From: Sneathiella chungangensis
GTDB lineage: Bacteria > Pseudomonadota > Alphaproteobacteria > Sneathiellales > Sneathiellaceae
Length of the DNA stretch: 64,000 nucleotides
Assembly (NCBI RefSeq): GCF_009882935.1
Contig: NZ_WTVA01000015.1
Span: 877,108-941,107, forward strand
Reading direction: 5' to 3'
This document shows, in pieces, positions 62,275 to 64,000 of this stretch. The notes beneath the pieces are model-generated. The model did not search any database and was not told the DNA's origin. It was given only the letters and a program-made list of their open reading frames with translations. Numbering within the stretch: position 1 is the stretch's first letter; every line of letters starts with the position of its first letter. Made by a program: the position numbers and the translations under genes.

Positions 62275-63044
62275 CCGACCTGCTTTCCGCCCGCCATGTC
62301 AGCGTCTATCGCGACGGCAAAACCATCCTCGAGGATGTCTCGCTCAGCATCGGCGAGAAGGACTTCATCACCATCATTGGGCCGAACGGCGCCGGGAAAT
62401 CCATGCTTCTCAAATGCATGATGGGCCTGTTCGACCCCTCGGAGGGCCGCATCGAGCGGCGGGCCAACCTTAAGATCGGCTATGTGCCGCAGCGGCTGGT
62501 CGCCGATCATACGGTGCCGATCCGCGTGCGCCGGTTTCTCAGCCTGCGAAAAAAGGCCGCGAAGGACGATTTGCAGCATGTCGCGGCGGAGACAGGCATT
62601 ACGGAATTTCTCGACAAGCCGCTTCATGTGCTCTCGGGCGGGGAATTGCAGCGGGTCCTGCTGGCGCGCGCGCTGCTCGATAATCCCGATCTTCTGGTGC
62701 TGGACGAGCCGGCGCAAAACCTTGATGTGACGGGCCAGCTCGCGTTCTACAAGCTGATCGAGAAGATCTATGCCGAGCGCGATGTCAGCATCCTGATGGT
62801 CTCGCACGACCTGCATCTGGTGATGTCGAGCACGCGGGAGGTTGTCTGCCTCTATCATCATATCTGCTGTCACGGGGAGCCGCATATGGTGACGCGCGAT
62901 CCGGAGTTCATCAGCCTGTTCGGCGATGACATGGCGCGGCTGATGGCGGTCTATAACCATAGTCACAACCATGATCATACCCATGATCATGCCCATCCGC
63001 ATGCGGACCATACCCACGATCAGATGGAAGAGCTTGATGGTTGA
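62271..63044 (+). CDS. znuC: zinc ABC transporter ATP-binding protein ZnuC
   Basis: The 257-aa product has Walker A (GPNGAGKSMLLK), the signature LSGGELQRVLLARALL, Walker B (LLVLDEPAQNLD) and the switch His (VSHDLHLVM). A C-terminal His-rich tail (NHDHTHDHAHPHADHTHD) is an extra zinc-binding stretch. Its ATG overlaps the zur stop and its end overlaps znuB, so the three genes are one coupled operon. Confidence 0.95.
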   Translation: MTDLLSARHVSVYRDGKTILEDVSLSIGEKDFITIIGPNGAGKSMLLKCMMGLFDPSEGRIERRANLKIGYVPQRLVADHTVPIRVRRFLSLRKKAAKDDLQHVAAETGITEFLDKPLHVLSGGELQRVLLARALLDNPDLLVLDEPAQNLDVTGQLAFYKLIEKIYAERDVSILMVSHDLHLVMSSTREVVCLYHHICCHGEPHMVTRDPEFISLFGDDMARLMAVYNHSHNHDHTHDHAHPHADHTHDQMEELDG

Positions 63045-63837
63045 CGATTTTATTCTCCGCGCGCTGGCGGCGGGGATCGGGGTCGCGCTGATCGCCGGCC
63101 CGCTCGGTTGTTTCGTCGTCTGGCGGCGGATGGCCTATTTCGGCGATTCCCTCGCCCACAGCGCCCTTCTCGGGATCGCCCTCGGGCTTTTGTACGGCAT
63201 CAATATCAACCTCGGCACGGTCATCGTCTGTACCCTGTTCGCCCTTCTGCTGGTCTGGCTGCAGCAGCGCCGGGTGCTGGCGACGGATACATTGCTCGGC
63301 ATTCTCGCCCATGCGGCGCTGTCCATCGGGATGGTCGCGATCAGCTTTCTCGATAACGTCAGCTTCGATCTCTACAGCTATCTGTTCGGCGATATCCTGA
63401 CCGTGCGGCAGATCGACCTTTACTGGATTTACGGCGGCGGGCTGGTGGTGATCGGGCTTCTGGTCTTCAACTGGTCGTCGCTGACCCTGATGACCATTCA
63501 TGAGGATCTGGCCCGCGCCGAGGGGGTCAATACGGTCTGGGCGAATATCCTGCTCATGCTGCTGATGACCATCGTCGTCGCGGTTTCCATCCGCATTGTC
63601 GGCATCCTGCTCATCACCTCGATGCTGATCATCCCGGCGGCGACGGCGCGCCAGCTCGTCTCCTCGCCCGAGAGCATGGCGATCTGGGCAGGGGTCTTCG
63701 GGATTATCGCGGTGATTGTCGGCATTTCCGGCTCGGTCGAGCTCGATACCCCCTCCGGTCCGAGCATCGTCACCGCCGCCGCCGTGATGTTCGCGCTTCT
63801 CTCCGTTGCCGCCGCGGTGGTCCGGCGGCGCGCCTGA
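63037..63837 (+). CDS. znuB: zinc ABC transporter permease ZnuB
   Basis: The 266-aa product has about eight transmembrane segments and starts MVDDFILRALAAGIGVALIA. The family motif GDSLAHSALLGIALGLLYGI and the ALVVSIRIVGILLITSMLII-like core are present. It forms the inner-membrane channel for zinc with ZnuC. It overlaps the znuC stop by 8 bp. Confidence 0.95.
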   Translation: MVDDFILRALAAGIGVALIAGPLGCFVVWRRMAYFGDSLAHSALLGIALGLLYGININLGTVIVCTLFALLLVWLQQRRVLATDTLLGILAHAALSIGMVAISFLDNVSFDLYSYLFGDILTVRQIDLYWIYGGGLVVIGLLVFNWSSLTLMTIHEDLARAEGVNTVWANILLMLLMTIVVAVSIRIVGILLITSMLIIPAATARQLVSSPESMAIWAGVFGIIAVIVGISGSVELDTPSGPSIVTAAAVMFALLSVAAAVVRRRA

Positions 63838-63939
63838 GCCCCCCGGAATTTTCCAAATGCCGAATCTTGTCATTGGTTTGACCGCGCAATCTGCTAGGAT
63901 CACGCATCCGCAGAACAAGGACAAAATCAAGAGGATGAA

Positions 63940-64000
63940 ATGCCGCAATCGCTGAAAGCAAGAACGGGCGGGCAGATACTCGCCGACCAACTCGCGTTGC
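63940..64000 (+). CDS. thiamine pyrophosphate-dependent enzyme, N-terminal fragment (3' partial)
   Basis: The first 20 codons read MPQSLKARTGGQILADQLAL and run off the window. TGGQILxDQL is the opening of acetolactate-synthase-like ThDP enzymes. GAGG five bases upstream sets the start. The specific enzyme cannot be told from this fragment. Confidence 0.65.
   Translation, partial: MPQSLKARTGGQILADQLAL

Overview
The window is chromosomal DNA of an alphaproteobacterium. The evidence is GC-rich codon use, the order aroA-cmk-rpsA-sppA-ihfB-lapA-pyrF-trpF-trpB-trpA-accD-folC, the leuS-lptE-holA group and a TIGR02300-type zinc-ribbon protein. The porin and general style suggest a marine Rhodospirillales- or Sneathiella-like organism, but the genus is inference.

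Left chromosomal part (1-31340). After the 3' end of an acidic protein come a LysR regulator with a divergent small-protein/GNAT pair, a flavin-type oxidoreductase, and an HxlR regulator divergent from a carboxymuconolactone-decarboxylase-like gene. Next come a HAD phosphatase, holA-lptE-leuS, a DUF3576 lipoprotein and a major porin with a clear terminator. Three tandem sulfotransferase paralogues follow, then YggS, an L,D-transpeptidase, an unrecognised Ala/Pro-rich protein, RibA and an orphan OmpR-type response regulator. The long minus-strand tryptophan/fatty acid/translation block ends at aroA, and a zinc-ribbon gene is divergent from it.

Mobile element (31367-55459). A complete tRNA-Ala(GGC) gene at 31341-31416 is the integration target of a 24.0-kb element. 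A perfect 50-bp direct repeat, the 3' half of the tRNA, bounds it, and a P4-type tyrosine integrase sits at the right end. Behind the integrase lie a replication-type module (excisionase-like HTH, DUF3987 primase/helicase-like protein, a frameshifted Spo11/TopoVI-A-like gene, a small-terminase-like HTH protein) and an iteron-like array. The middle holds a strikingly incomplete virion module: tail fibre, small coupled genes, two internal or ejection-type proteins and a 1474-aa polyvalent protein with an HEIAH motif. No capsid, portal, large terminase or tail-tube gene is present. The left end carries cargo: an HTH/coiled-coil protein divergent from a DUF3800 protein, a phage-like XRE switch driving two Tat-exported proteins, and a VPLPA-CTERM protein. 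The element is either a decayed prophage or, more interestingly, a satellite that supplies its own host-recognition and ejection proteins.

Right chromosomal part (55460-64000). The native tRNA terminator now follows attR. Then come a DEAD-box helicase, a nitronate-monooxygenase-like enzyme, a DMT transporter, a 41-aa lipoprotein, and a yybP-ykoY manganese riboswitch upstream of a GDT1/UPF0016 exporter. A TraR/DksA zinc-finger protein and a complete zinc-uptake locus follow: znuA divergent from zur-znuC-znuB around one Zur box. The window ends inside a thiamine-diphosphate enzyme gene.
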